Under the pieces are notes generated by a model. The model worked only from the letters and a program-made list of their open reading frames with translations. It was not told where the DNA came from and made no database searches. From the NCBI GenBank assembly GCA_949752745.1, contig OX457024.1, forward strand, positions 51,787,810-51,851,809: DNA of 64,000 nt, given 5' to 3'. The DNA is from Protula sp. h YS-2021 (lineage: Eukaryota; Annelida; Polychaeta; Sabellida; Serpulidae). This document shows positions 44,001 to 52,261 of the stretch, piece by piece; positions within the stretch are counted from its first letter, which is position 1; each line of letters begins with the position of its first letter. Position numbers and translations under genes: made by a program.

Positions 44001-47000
44001 TTTTTTCCGTTCGGGAAAATTCTAGGTCACTGCGGAAGGTCCCAGGAAACCCGTGTGCAGAATTTGAAACGAATCCATTTATCAATGCGGCCTGTAGGCG
44101 CGTGAGACTGTCGTATATAAGCGAAGTCCAGTGGCGATTTTCATAAGTCCGCCATTTTGTCAATTTTTTACCGATCCGGAAAATTCTTGGCCATGCACTG
44201 CGGTAGGGTCCAGAGAGCCGTGTACAAAATTTGAAAGGAATCCATCTATTAATGTGACCTGTACGCGCGTGAGACTGAAGCGTGACAGACGGACAGACAG
44301 ACACACCAAAAAGTTCAAAACTATATCCCTCCGTTCCACGGGGGATAATTTCAAAAGTCCATTTGGTTCATTTTCCTTGGGCCAAACTAACCCATTTACA
44401 ATACCGATCCTTGTTAGTGCCCATAGAATTTGCACACCAAGTTTCATTAAAATCCTTGCAGTTGTTCTTGAGATATCGCGTTAACAATAGTCAATCAAGA
44501 GCTGAAATTTTCCAGCTGGTGAATTTTTCTTTGGACGAACATGGCCCATTCACAATACCGATCTGTGTTTGTTCCTACAGAAGCTACATAACAGGGTTCG
44601 TGCGAAATTTTCCTGATCAATTTCCAGGAGTTTCCAGGAGATTTTGGATCCGTTTTCAAGGAGATTTCATAAGTTTGCCAGATTTTAACAAGAATGTCCA
44701 GGGACATTGTGACCAGCTGGGATCTAGTCAATCAAGTATCAAAAGATTTGTATATGTTACAGGCAAACTTTCAAATCAGGCAGTTTATAATCTGCCTGAA
44801 AATTTCAGGTAGATTGTAAAATTCCTGGTTCGACCAGGCACATTGTAATCTGCCTAAAATTTTTAGGCAGATTGTAATCTGTCTGATTTTGGAGCCTGAA
44901 AATTTGACAATTTGCCTGAAATGAAAGGATGTTGATTTACCTTGCAATCGTGATCCACCCCATTCATAACCGGCTGTTTCATGCAATTTGGTTGTTGCCT
45001 ATTCAAATATGTGATCGTAAGAATGAAAGGCGATTGATGTGATCAATTGCAATTAAATAGAAGAAAATATCCTGTTATGATCATGCACAACACCAGTTTT
45101 TTAGTATCTAATCACGCGTTTTATGGGATTTTGTTGTCATTTATTCTAATATCAGATCGTAGGGATAAAAAGCGATTGATGTGTCTAATTGCAATTAAAT
45201 ACATATGAGTGGTCGGTTTGCTCGTTCGTTTCATGTTATTTGTTTACCACTTGCTTTCTTTTATGGCTTGAGTTATTACACCTGCATAATGCTATTGATA
45301 TGTTTAAATCCAATTTCTAATTGCAATTTCTAGAGTAAGTAAATGCGTGACGTTTTTGCTGATTGCTTTGTTTTATGCAATGATATAAATCTCGATCCAG
45401 CCCTTCCCCCACACCTCTATGATGTATTATATTTTGAGATCAACATGCCAATGTAGCTTCCTAATTCTTACTCCTCCGGTATTTGACAATCTGCCTAAAA
45501 TTTTTAGGCAGATTACAACGTGCCTGGCCGAACCAGAAATTTTACAATCTGCCTGAAATTTGAGTTTGCCTGTAAAATATAGACGCCAAAAAGTGGTAGT
45601 CATAGTTTAAAAACCTGTTACTAAAAGTTTTTCAAAGGCCCGCATTTGCTCAGTCTCCTGGGATATAAACAAAGTAAATTTCAAACAGCCTTCACATCGG
45701 AATAGCCTAAAAATGAAAACAATCCGACCAAAATCACTTGCAGAACTCTTTGAAAAACAAACAATGTTACAAAAAACATTACATAAAGAGCAATATTCTA
45801 AAAGATCGAATAAATCTAATCGAACTGCAGCTGGCAACGCATGGTGGAAAACAAAAAGATTTAAATCCCGCGGATCGCCAAAAACAGTAATTTTCAAGAG
45901 AGGCCTACCCAGAGAACATTCGTACAAAATTTGAAGGAAATCTAAAACTGAAGAAGAAGAAGCATTTTAAGTCTGTACATCGTAAATACAGACTTCTCAA
46001 AAATTCCCAAATCAAGTCAAAAAGCACGAGTCGTATGCCCGACCCACCTAGCGATGCCTCATACCAAAAATAAATGAAATCGGATAAACTGTAGGAGAAA
46101 ATGCATTTTGAATTTTTCCTTCAAAAAGTCCCCAAAAATTCCCTGATCGACTCAAAAAGCACAAGCACAAGCAAGAGCAAGAGCAGGAGCCCCTAAGCAT
46201 GCCTCACCCCCCCCCCCCTCAAAAAAAAAAAAAAAAAAATTAAAATCGGGTCAAAACTTTAGCAGAACATGCATTTTGAGGTATTTTCTTCAAAATTCCC
46301 CACAAAATCAGAAATTCCCAACTAGAGTCAAAAAGCGCGTTTTTTCTTCAAAAATTTCCTAAAAATTCAAAACTCACCCGATCGACTAAAAAAGCGGAAG
46401 CCGTATGCATGACCCTTTAGGGATGCCTCAAACCAAAAATAAATGAAATCGGTTAAAAACTGTATGGGGAAATGCATTTTGAAATTTTTTTTTTTTTTTT
46501 TTTCAAGACTCATACCAAAAATAAATAGCATCGGATAGAAAATGTAGGAAATGCATTTTGAATTATTTTTGAATTTTTCCCCTCAAAATTTCCCCAAAAA
46601 TAGAAAAAAATTGTAGAATCGACTAAAAAAGCACAAGCCGTATGCATGACCCATATGGGGCGCCTCGTGCCAAAAATAAATCAAATCGAATCAAAAATAT
46701 AGGAGATACATTTTTTAAAAATTTCTTCAAAAATTCCACAAAAAATTCAAAAATCACCCGATCAAAAAGGCACAAGCCGTATGCATGACCCCTTAGCGAT
46801 GCTGCATACTAAAAATAAATGACATCGGATCAAAATTGCAGGAGATAAATTTTGAAACAAAAGTTTACTAAATAAACAACTGACTTACTAACTAACGGAC
46901 GCCATCCGCAAACCGATAGGAATAACCCAGCTTACGTCTAACGTAAGCTGGGCGAAAAAGGATGAGAAGCGAAAACAGTACAAAAAATAAAAAGGATGAA

Positions 47001-50000
47001 AAGCTTTAAAAAAAGTATAAAAAAAAAACACTTAATGATAAAACAAGTTTGTCCAAGGACAAAGTCCCAGCTTATGAAAAGCAATAAGACCAATTGCAGC
47101 GTACATGAGCAAGGGAATTTCCCTGAAAAATTGGGCTTCAAAAGATGATGCGGCAAAGAGCTAGCTCAATAATTAATTTAGCACCGGACCAGAACATAGA
47201 CCGATAAATGCATACAAAGATTTCTTTCCCAGAAAAATGGGAAACAGACTTTTTTGTATCTCTGGTAGACTGGATAGTCTGCATAGATACCTTCACACAA
47301 CGCACGCATTTCGGACCAGAGCACATATTTATGTAACTTGCCTCGATGCACGGTTCTTGTTCAGGCAAGTGCGCATGTTTATTTAATTTGCGTTGATGCG
47401 CGGCTCGAATTTGGAACAGTGCACATGTTTATTTAACTTGCGTTGATGTGCGGTACTTATTTCGGATCAGCGACCATGTTTTTTACCTTGTGTTGATGTG
47501 CGGTTCTTATTTCGGATTAGTGCGCATATTTATTTACCTTGTGTTGATGTGCGGTTCTTATTTCGTACCAGTGTGCATGTTTATTTAACATTCATCGATG
47601 CGCGGTTCTTATTCCAGAAAAATGCGCATGTTTATTTTACTTGCGTTAATGAGCGGTACTTATTTTGGACAAGTGCGCAAGTTTCCTTAGGTTGCCTTGA
47701 TGCTCGGTGCGCAGTTCAGACCAGTTTGCATGTTTCTGTAACTTGCGGTGATTCACGGTGCTTATTTTGGACGTCTGCATATATTTATTTAACTTGCGTT
47801 GGTGCGCCGTTTGCATTTTGGACCAGTGCGCATGTTTATTTAACTTGCGTTGATGCGCGGTTCAAATTTCGGACCAGTGCGCATGTTTATTTAACTTACG
47901 TTGATGCGTGGTGCTTATTATGGACCAGTGCAAATTCTTATTTTACTTGCGTTGGCGCGTGGTTCGTATTTCGAACCACTACGCATGTTTATTTAACTTG
48001 CGTTGATGCGCGGTTCGAATTTCGGACCAGTGCGCACGTTTATTTAACTTGCGTTGATGCGCGGTTCAAATTTCGGACCAGTGCGCATGTTTATTTAACT
48101 TACATTGATGCGTGGTGCTTATTTTGGACCAGTGCAAATTCTTATTTTACTTGCGTTGGCGCGTGGTTCGTATTTCGAACCACTGCGCACGTTCATTGCG
48201 TCGATCCGCGGTTTTTATTTCAGGCCAATGCGCATATTTCTCTGAATTGATGCGCGGTTCTTATTTTGAATAGTGCGCATGTTGTTTGAGTTGCGTTAAT
48301 GCGCAGTTCGCATTTCGAACCACTACGCATGTTTATTTAACTTGCGTTGGTACGCGGTTCGAATTTCGGACCAGTGCGCATGTTTATTTAACTTGCTTGA
48401 TGCGCGGTTCGAATTTCGGACCAGTGCGCACGTTTATTTAACTTGCGTTGATGCGCGGTTCAAATTTCGGACCAGTGCGCATGTTTATTTAACTTACGTT
48501 GATGTGTGGTGCTTATTTTGGACCAGTACAAATTCTTATTTTACTTGCGTTGGCGCGTGGTTCGCATTTCGAACCACTGCGCAGGTTTATTTAACGTGCG
48601 TCGATGTGCGGTTCTTATTTCAGGCCAATGCGCATATTTCTCTGAGTTGATGCGCGATTCATATTTTGAACAGTGCGCATGTTGTTTAAGTTGCGTTAAT
48701 GCGCAGTTCGCACTTCGAACCAGTGCGCATGTTTATTTACCTTGCGTTGATTCACGGTGCTTATTTTGGTCCAGTTTGCTTGCTTATTTAGCTTGCCTTA
48801 ATGCTCGGTTCCCATTTCTGACCAGTGTTTTAGTTTATTTAGCTTGCGTTGATGACCGGTCCGCAGTTTCCACCAGTGCGCATATTTATTTAACTTGTGT
48901 TGATGCGCGGTACTTATTTTGGACCAGTGCAAATGTTTATTTAACCTGCGCTGATGTGCGATTCGCAATTCGGACCAGTGTGCATGTTTATTTAATTTGC
49001 GTTGATATCGGGTTCGCATTTCGGACCAGTGTACCTGTTTCTTTAGGTTACAGGTTGCGCGGTTCGCATTTCGGACCAGGTTCATTTAACTTGCGTTGAC
49101 ACGCGATTTGCATTTCGGATCAGAACGCAAGTTTATTTAAGTCCCGTCGATGCCCGACTCTTAAGTCTATTCAACTTGCGTCGATTCGTGGTTCTTTCTT
49201 CCGACCACTGCGCATGTTTATTTAACTTGCGTTGATGCGCGGTTCTCATTTCAGACCACTGCGCATGTCTATTCAACTTGCGTCGATACGTGGTTCTCAT
49301 TGCGCATGTTTCCTTGGGTTCTTTGGGTTGCGTTGATGTGCGGTTCTTTTTTTTCGGACCAGTGCGCATATTTATTTAACTTGCGTTATTGTGCAGTTCG
49401 CATTCCGGACCAGTGCGCATGTTTCTTTAGGTTGCGTTGATGCGCAGTTCGCATTTCGGACCACTGCGCATATCTATTCAACTTGCGTCGATGCGTAATT
49501 CTTTTTCCTGCCAAGTGCGCATGTTCATTTAACTTACGTTGATGCGAGGCGCTTATTTTGGACCAGTTCACTTGTTTATTTATCTTCCGTCGATACGCGG
49601 TTCACATTTCGGACCAATGCGCATGTTTATTTAACTTGAATCGATGCGCAGTGCTTAATTTGGACTACTGCGAATGTGCGCTGTAGGAGATTCACTTAAT
49701 TTTTTTCAAAAATTCCAAAAAAAGTCAAAAGTTTTCCAATTCACTCAAAAAGCACAAGCCGTATGCATGACCCCCCTAGAGACGGCTCGTATCAAAAACA
49801 AATGAAATCTGATAAAAACTCTAGGCGGAAATGCATTTTGAATTTTTTTCTTCGAAAATTCCCCAAAAATTCTATGATCGACTCGAAAAGCACAGGCCGT
49901 ATTCACGACACCCTAAACACGCCTCAGCCCAAAAATAAATGATGTCTGGTCAAAACTGCAGGAGAAGATGCATTTTGAGGTATTTTCATCAAAAATTCCC

Positions 50001-51199
50001 CCCGAAATCAAAAATTGCCAAGTCGAGTCAACTAGCTCAAGCCGTATGCCCGACCCACCTAAGGATGCCCCATACCAAAAATTAATGAAATCGGATAAAA
50101 ACTGTAGGAGGAAATGCATCTTGAAGTTTTTCTTCAAAAATTCCCTAAAAATACAGAAATTGTCGGATCGACTAAAAAAGCACAAGCCGTATGCTTAACC
50201 CCTTAGGGATGCCTCAAACCAAAAAAAAAATTTAATAATAAATAAAAGAAAAAAAAAGACATCGATTCAAAACTAGAGGAAATGCATTTTGAAGTTTCTC
50301 CAAAAATACAAAAATTGTCCGATCGACTAAAAAGCACAAGACGTAAGCACGACCCTTTAGGATCCCTCATAGCAAAAAAAAAAAAAAAAAATGCCATCAG
50401 ATCAAAAATGTATGAGGAGATACATTTTAAATTTTTTTCTTCAAAAATTCTCAAAATATTCAAAAATCACTCGATCGACTAAAAAAAGCACAAGCCGTAT
50501 GCACGACCCCTTAGGGATGCCTCAAGCCAAAAATAAATGACATCGAATCAAAATTGTAGGAGTAGATGCATTTTGAATTACTTTTGAAATTTTTGCTTAA
50601 AAATTGCCCAAAAATACAAAAATTGTCCGATCGACTAAAAAAAGAACAAGCCGTATGCAGAACCCTTGAGGGGTGCCTCATACCAAAAATAAATAACATC
50701 GGGTCAAAAATGTAGGAGGAGATACATTTTAAAATTTTTTCTTCAAAAATTCGCCAAAAATTCAAAAATCATCCGATCGACTAGAAAAGCACAAGCCGTA
50801 TACACGACCCCTTAGGGATGCCTCAAGCCAAAAATAAATGACATCGAATCAAAATTGTAGGAGAAGATGCATTTTGAATTACTTTTGAAATTTTTGCTTA
50901 AAAATTGCCCAAAAATACAAAAATTATCCGATCGACTAAAAAAGCACAAGCCGTATGCACGACCCTTTAGGAGTGCCTCATACCAAAAATAAATGACATC
51001 GGGTCAAAACTGTAGGAGGAGATACATTTTAAAATTTGTTCTTTAAAAATTCGCCAAAAATTCAAAAATCACCCGATCGACTAGAAAAGCACAAGCCGTA
51101 TGCACGACCCCTTAGGGATGCCTCACACAAAAAAATAAATGACATCGGATCAAAATTGTAGGAGGAGATGCATTTTGAAACAAAGTTTACTAAATAAAC

Positions 51200-51230
<31 letters not shown>

Positions 51231-51675
51231 GGACGCCACCCGCAGACCGATAGGAATACCCCAGCTTACGTGTACGTAAGCTGGGCTAAAAACGATAAAA
51301 TCGGGCATTTCAAAAAAAAAAAAAAGAAAAAAAGAGGATGATGTGCCAACACTGCACTTGGTGATTTACCTGCACGTCCATTTTGTTTTGCTCCGCGTGT
51401 GCCGAGATTTTGCGTAGAAACATCATGATGAAGCGCAGCGTACTGAGGTGATGCCAAGGGAGCAGCAAGCACAGAAGCAAGACGGCGCCCTGTCGCGCGG
51501 TCTCCTCCTCAAGGCTGAAAGCCTTCAGAAAGGTGTCATGTTGACGTGACGTCAGGAGCGGGTCGGGCAACTCACGGAAGAACTGTTTCACAAGGGAGGC
51601 TAGATCCAGAGGGTTAGCGGAACTGATATCTTGTCCGTCCTCAATGCTTTGCTGTAAATGATCAACAGTTCGCAC
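28190..51675 (-). CDS. ARHGAP11A: ARHGAP11A-like Rho GTPase-activating protein, seven 3' exons
   Basis: The seven minus-strand exons are 51370-51675, 36970-37105, 36571-36723, 31503-31740, 31150-31311, 30423-30528 and 28190-30166. All have GT-AG introns and compatible phases, and together give 1026 codons including the stop. The first two exons form the C-terminal two-thirds of a RhoGAP domain: LVKQFFRELPDPLL and, across the junction, NLAVCLAPNIL, which carry the family's conserved Lys and Asn. The arginine-finger part is upstream of the window sequence recognised. SPGKAGCFSPK in exon 6 is a distinctive match to vertebrate ARHGAP11A, as is the long Ser/Thr-Pro-rich tail. Family members stimulate GTP hydrolysis by Rho in dividing and migrating cells. 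No 5' exon was found between 51676 and 64000. Confidence 0.82.
30423..30528 (-). CDS. ARHGAP11A: RhoGAP gene exon with the KAGCFSPK motif
   Basis: A 106-bp exon, acceptor TTCATATAG/AAAGTCG and donor GTTCAG/GTAAAAC. It encodes KSPGKAGCFSPKTPKNGMR and a basic RGFLKRLSGG tail. KAGCFSPK is shared with vertebrate ARHGAP11A and was the main basis for the orthology call. Phase 2 in, 0 out. Confidence 0.85.
30873..31092 (-). mobile_element. SINE with 12-bp target duplication
   Basis: The minus-strand element carries a box-A-like TGGCGTAAGAGG inside GCATGGCGTAAGAGGCGACT and ends with GGACTTTAAACACC then a CAAA-type tail. It is flanked by perfect TGTTGGATATAT copies at 30861-30872 and 31093-31104. Elements with the same GGCGTAAGAGGCGACT head and AAACA-repeat tail are common in molluscs. 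It lies inside a RhoGAP intron. Confidence 0.75.
31150..31311 (-). CDS. ARHGAP11A: RhoGAP gene exon: Met/Thr-Pro segment
   Basis: A 162-bp exon with a strong acceptor after a long T-run (TTTTAAAG/ACAAGC) and donor CATGCG/GTAACG. It encodes QAILKNMPAMSTLGGTPF and VFSATPRM. Several TP dipeptides are potential proline-directed kinase sites. A SINE ends 57 bp inside the following intron. Confidence 0.82.
31503..31740 (-). CDS. ARHGAP11A: RhoGAP gene exon: Ser-rich segment
   Basis: A 238-bp exon, acceptor AACTAG/GTCTCATG and donor CAAAAAA/GTAAGT. The product begins LMSNLSTSFSKWRKEARHN and ends CVPFSASKK, with a basic MLRKRKADEE motif. Predicted disordered. Phase 1 in, 2 out. Confidence 0.82.
31846..31985. 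mobile_element. fragment of a Tigger-like MITE
   Basis: CAGTAGAAGCTTGTTAATTC followed by GGAATTATTGGATAATCCGAA resembles the left end of the TA-flanked MITE at 18315. No matching right end was seen, so this is a fragment in an intron. Confidence 0.35.
32440..32709. repeat. three dispersed copies of a 26-bp motif
   Basis: AGGACTACACTGCAGAATGTC occurs near 32542 and 32690, and a shorter version near 32480, separated by T-rich DNA. Possibly a decayed minisatellite. No coding signal. Confidence 0.4.
32710..34391 (-). pseudogene. FLYWCH-MULE transposase-type gene, fragmented
   Basis: On the minus strand, 34391-34210 encodes a FLYWCH-type zinc finger (DNFKYTLNRK, KIYWRCWRRKHTCSASL). After an intron-like gap and an acceptor-like TATGTTTCAG, VTAHNHAEERD (about 33990) supplies the His pair. 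Further on are the MULE transposase block FMDGTFKSCPRPYQQFISIH (about 33600), then a segment near 33070 (TNKPVEGFHNKWNRF) and a C-terminal helix-rich part (32710-32925). The pieces lie in several frames, and one splice phase does not match. It is therefore a relic of a Mutator-like transposase or derived gene inside the RhoGAP intron. Confidence 0.65.
34593..34849 (+). mobile_element. short Helitron-like element, TATTCCCCAC family, copy 3
   Basis: 5' TATTCCTCAC (one mismatch) at 34593-34602 and 3' GTGGGGAATA at 34840-34849, with an uninterrupted terminal palindrome TATTCCCCGTGGGGAATA (34832-34849). A GACCGACCGACAGACCGACAC microsatellite precedes it. Body as in the other copies. Confidence 0.72.
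35540..36050. repeat. two diverged units of about 300 bp
   Basis: The phrase TTTCAACTTTCTTCGGTGTT with GGCTGAGAAAT (about 35560) recurs as TTTCAATTTTCTCCGATGTT with GGCTGAGAAAT (about 35857). The tails ATGACGTCA, GTCCGACT and GTAAAATTTGAAGTCGATT also recur. This is the style of the internal repeats of the Helitron-like elements, but no ends were found. Confidence 0.5.
36055..36180 (+). other. short acidic open frame followed by AATAAA, possible terminal exon
   Basis: 41 codons with strong acidic/helical bias (DDDDEVSEQDVGTFMTKL, then DEKLNALDESYKSV) end in TAA at 36178-36180. An AATAAA follows at about 36250. No acceptor is evident and no family is recognised. It could be a gene-fragment capture or chance. 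Confidence 0.25.
36571..36723 (-). CDS. ARHGAP11A: RhoGAP gene exon: linker with basic cluster
   Basis: A 153-bp exon, acceptor CTATAG/GTATGG and donor TTCAAG/GTTTGT. It encodes MVSDSLVEQCHLMSTCFPEE and an acidic stretch, then KNSKKTKKKRSGSF, a plausible nuclear localisation signal. Phases (1 in, 1 out) agree with both neighbours. Confidence 0.82.
36970..37105 (-). CDS. ARHGAP11A: RhoGAP gene exon: end of the RhoGAP domain
   Basis: A 136-bp exon, acceptor TTTGCTTTCAG/AATTTGG and donor CAGATAG/GTGAGA. It encodes NLAVCLAPNILHAN through LLIDSADQIG. The Asn of NLAV is the conserved RhoGAP residue that helps position the GTPase. It ends in phase 1. Confidence 0.88.
37715..38102. repeat. tandem duplication of about 185 bp with A-rich tracts
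   Basis: 37715-37893 and 37918-38102 align from GTCCTCTTCTTGTAGTAG to TTTGACAGCTTAA. They share CATTATCCAGGCG and ATGTTTTTATAA, and each contains an A-run, with a CA-run in the second copy. Non-coding, in a RhoGAP intron. Confidence 0.65.
38103..40885 (-). mobile_element. LINE with reverse transcriptase and RNase H, copy 1 (defective)
   Basis: The minus-strand element's 3' end is at about 38103 (reverse complement of GTTAGTTACATGG). From 5' to 3' on the minus strand it has a pre-RT linker (40500-40730), RT fingers (QSGFRKQRSTLDHIVRLESF, FFDMEKAYD near 40220-40330), a palm segment where the YxDD box reads FVDG (about 39950), a thumb (QNISSLQDWANKNGFKFSQ), and an RNase H domain (DGSKLDDKAAT, CVDSMSVLESI, SHVGIPGNEAAGKAAKEA at 38597-39000). 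Both the polymerase box and the last RNase H acidic residue are mutated, and the frame is broken. RT plus RNase H suggests the I/Jockey group. Confidence 0.8.
39496..39559 (-). mobile_element. 64-bp LINE tail inserted in LINE copy 1
   Basis: The segment is only the last 64 bp of the same LINE family (TTAGTTAGTTAG then TTTGTTTAACAACACGACCG and GGGTTACATTGTGTC). It is bounded by perfect 12-bp duplications AACCTCGATCTG at 39484-39495 and 39560-39571. This is a severe 5' truncation produced by target-primed insertion. Confidence 0.85.
40888..43253 (-). mobile_element. LINE with reverse transcriptase and RNase H, copy 2 (defective, 5'-truncated)
   Basis: The 3' end lies at 40888 with a TTAGTTAGTTAG tail (CTAA repeats on the minus strand). 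RT covers 42590-43250: NYRPISLTSS near 43215, QSGFRKQRNTLDHLVRLETF, FFDLEKAYDTAWKHG, EEGFPQGSILSVLLF, and a YxDD box reading FVDE near 42735. A long 439-codon frame at 41057-42376 holds the RT C-terminus (LNAFRTSPAESLHVEANVQP), the RNase H domain (ALHLAIQIV, CVDSMSVLQSI, SHVGIRGNEIADKAAKEA) and a Cys-rich end (CVGCQEPYTVKHILIDC). The 5' part is lost where minisatellite DNA begins at about 43254. Confidence 0.85.
43254..44349 (+). mobile_element. Helitron-like element with six to seven units of about 168 bp
   Basis: The phrase TAGGCGCGTGAGAGTGCCGT recurs at about 43257, 43425, 43593, 43762, 43931, 44096 and 44262. Each unit includes GCCATTTTGTCAATTTTTT and AGAGAAGCCGTGTACAAAA. It ends with GACGGACAGACAGACACACC, then the hairpin TATCCCTCCGTT...GGGGGATA and TTT. 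The 3' end resembles that of the element at 16952-19161. The 5' terminus was not identified. Confidence 0.7.
44350..44756. repeat. internal repeats of the TATTCCCCAC family, without ends
   Basis: Two diverged units (CCATTTACAATACCGATCC, CAAGTTTCATTAAAATCCTTG and AATCAAGAGCTGAAATTTTC) match the bodies of the elements at 21417, 27197 and 34593. The family termini are absent, so this is a fragment. Confidence 0.55.
44757..45575. mobile_element. DNA-transposon-like element with about 110-bp inverted repeats
   Basis: Left end TTACAGGCAAACTT and right end AGTTTGCCTGTAA begin inverted repeats of about 110 bp. Each arm contains the perfect palindrome built on AATCTGCCTAAAA / TTTTTAGGCAGATT and a CTGGTTCG-CCAGGCAC block. 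The 600-bp centre is AT-rich and non-coding. No clean target duplication was found. Confidence 0.6.
45865..46952 (+). mobile_element. partial composite element: about 150-bp repeats with tail and terminal hairpin
   Basis: A single unit of another family (AGAGAGGCCTACCCAGAGAA, 45897-45917) leads into about six diverged units with ACAAGCCGTATGCATGACCC and AAAATAAATGAAATCGG. Then come the tail (AAAGTTTACTAAATAAACAAC, CTAACGGACGCCATCCGC) and the hairpin CCCAGCTTACGT...ACGTAAGCTGGG ending at 46952. The 51-bp array and the head are missing. Confidence 0.65.
47300..49680 (+). repeat. 51-bp minisatellite array, largest block
   Basis: About 46 units with the core GGACCAGTGCGCATGTTTAT and TTGCGTTGATGCGCGGTTC. 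Groups of units repeat as higher-order blocks: the run near 47830-48180 recurs almost unchanged near 48350-48600, which indicates segmental amplification. Long stop-free frames on both strands are by-products of the 51-bp period. Confidence 0.88.
49690..51180 (+). repeat. about 150-bp minisatellite array
   Basis: About ten units, each with AAAGCACAAGCCGTATGCAC, GACCCCTTAGGGATGCCTCA, AAAATAAATGACATCG, and a TTTTGAA...TTCAAAAATT inverted-repeat-like stretch. A two-unit higher-order pattern is visible between 50480 and 51100. Confidence 0.82.
51370..51675 (-). CDS. ARHGAP11A: RhoGAP gene exon: central RhoGAP domain
   Basis: A 306-bp exon, phase 0 at both ends. Acceptor ...CGTTAG/GTGCGAAC, donor GTGCAG/GTAAATC. 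It encodes 102 residues starting VRTVDHLQQSIEDG, with the conserved LVKQFFRELPDPLL block and ending EQNKMDVQ. The downstream intron is 14.3 kb and full of repeats. Confidence 0.88.
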
Positions 51676-51837
51676 CTAACGTTCTAAAAATTTTTTTTTA
51701 ATCCATTTGATCAGCACATAAAATCAATCACGTACATTTCAGATACAGTGAACCTGGTTTCGATTTTTTTTAATTCGTGACTGGAAAATCTATTTTCACA
51801 TATCCGAGGTTCGCGGCAACCTATGGAAACAAACTGA

Positions 51838-51841
<4 letters not shown>

Positions 51842-51916
<75 letters not shown>
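51842..51916. repeat. (TA)n microsatellite, 75 bp
   Basis: An uninterrupted TA dinucleotide run directly abuts the TTAA of the following MITE. Confidence 0.95.
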
Positions 51917-51919
<3 letters not shown>

Positions 51920-51920
<1 letters not shown>

Positions 51921-52257
51921 GACACCCTGAAATTTGTGTTTCACCACATGAATGGTTCTTTGTTCAATTCAACTTGTAATGAGCCATTAAAACGGCTCTT
52001 CAATCAAAGGCATCAACCGTGTAAGATGTTGATTTACCTTGCAATTTAGTATGCAAATCCCCTCTAGAATATTCCCAGAGATCAGTTACGTCTAATACCT
52101 TTGATGTAAAATTGCAATTCAAAATAGCAAACTGAATTGCAATGCAAACCATCATCTTACACGATTGATGCATTTGCTTAAATAGCCGTTTCATGTCTCA
52201 TTATAGTTGAATTGAACAAAGAGCCATTCATGTGGTGAAACAAATTTCAGGGTATCT
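51920..52257. mobile_element. MITE flanked by TTAA
   Basis: Inverted repeats of about 110 bp begin AGACACCCTGAAATTTG on the left and end CAAATTTCAGGGTATCT on the right. TTAA flanks both sides (51916-51919 and 52258-52261). The element is 338 bp and non-coding. TTAA targets are typical of piggyBac-type elements, though the TIR does not start CCC. The left TTAA merges with the TA microsatellite. Confidence 0.65.
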
Positions 52258-52261
52258 TTAA

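Larger units (their letters stand above)
47043..51285 (+). mobile_element. composite Helitron-like element with two satellite arrays, complete copy
   Basis: Head: GTTTGTCCAAGGACAAAGTC, CCCAGCTTATG, then a 200-bp unique segment (CGGACCAGAACATAGACCG and CTGGTAGACTGGATAGTCTG). Array 1: about 46 units of 51 bp (47300-49680). Array 2: about ten units of about 150 bp (49690-51180). Tail: AAAGTTTACTAAATAAACAAC, AACTAACTAACTAACTAACG, GGACGCCACCCGC, and the hairpin CCCAGCTTACG...CGTAAGCTGGG. The head word CCCAGCTTAYG and the final CGTAAGCTGGG form a subterminal inverted repeat. No protein gene is supported. The layout matches Helentron-associated/pearl elements. It sits in the 14-kb RhoGAP intron. Confidence 0.75.

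Noticed and set aside
43573..44304. Minus-strand open frames in the 168-bp repeats as genes
   Set aside because: 168 is a multiple of three, and the frames repeat with the units. No domain content.
45713..45934. 73-codon basic frame as a small gene
   Set aside because: It overlaps a unit of a minisatellite family also found at 55960-56380 and matches no protein.
47498..48250. 250-codon open frame in the 51-bp array as a repeat protein gene
   Set aside because: The 51-bp period keeps frames open on both strands. No start context, splice signal or family match supports a gene.
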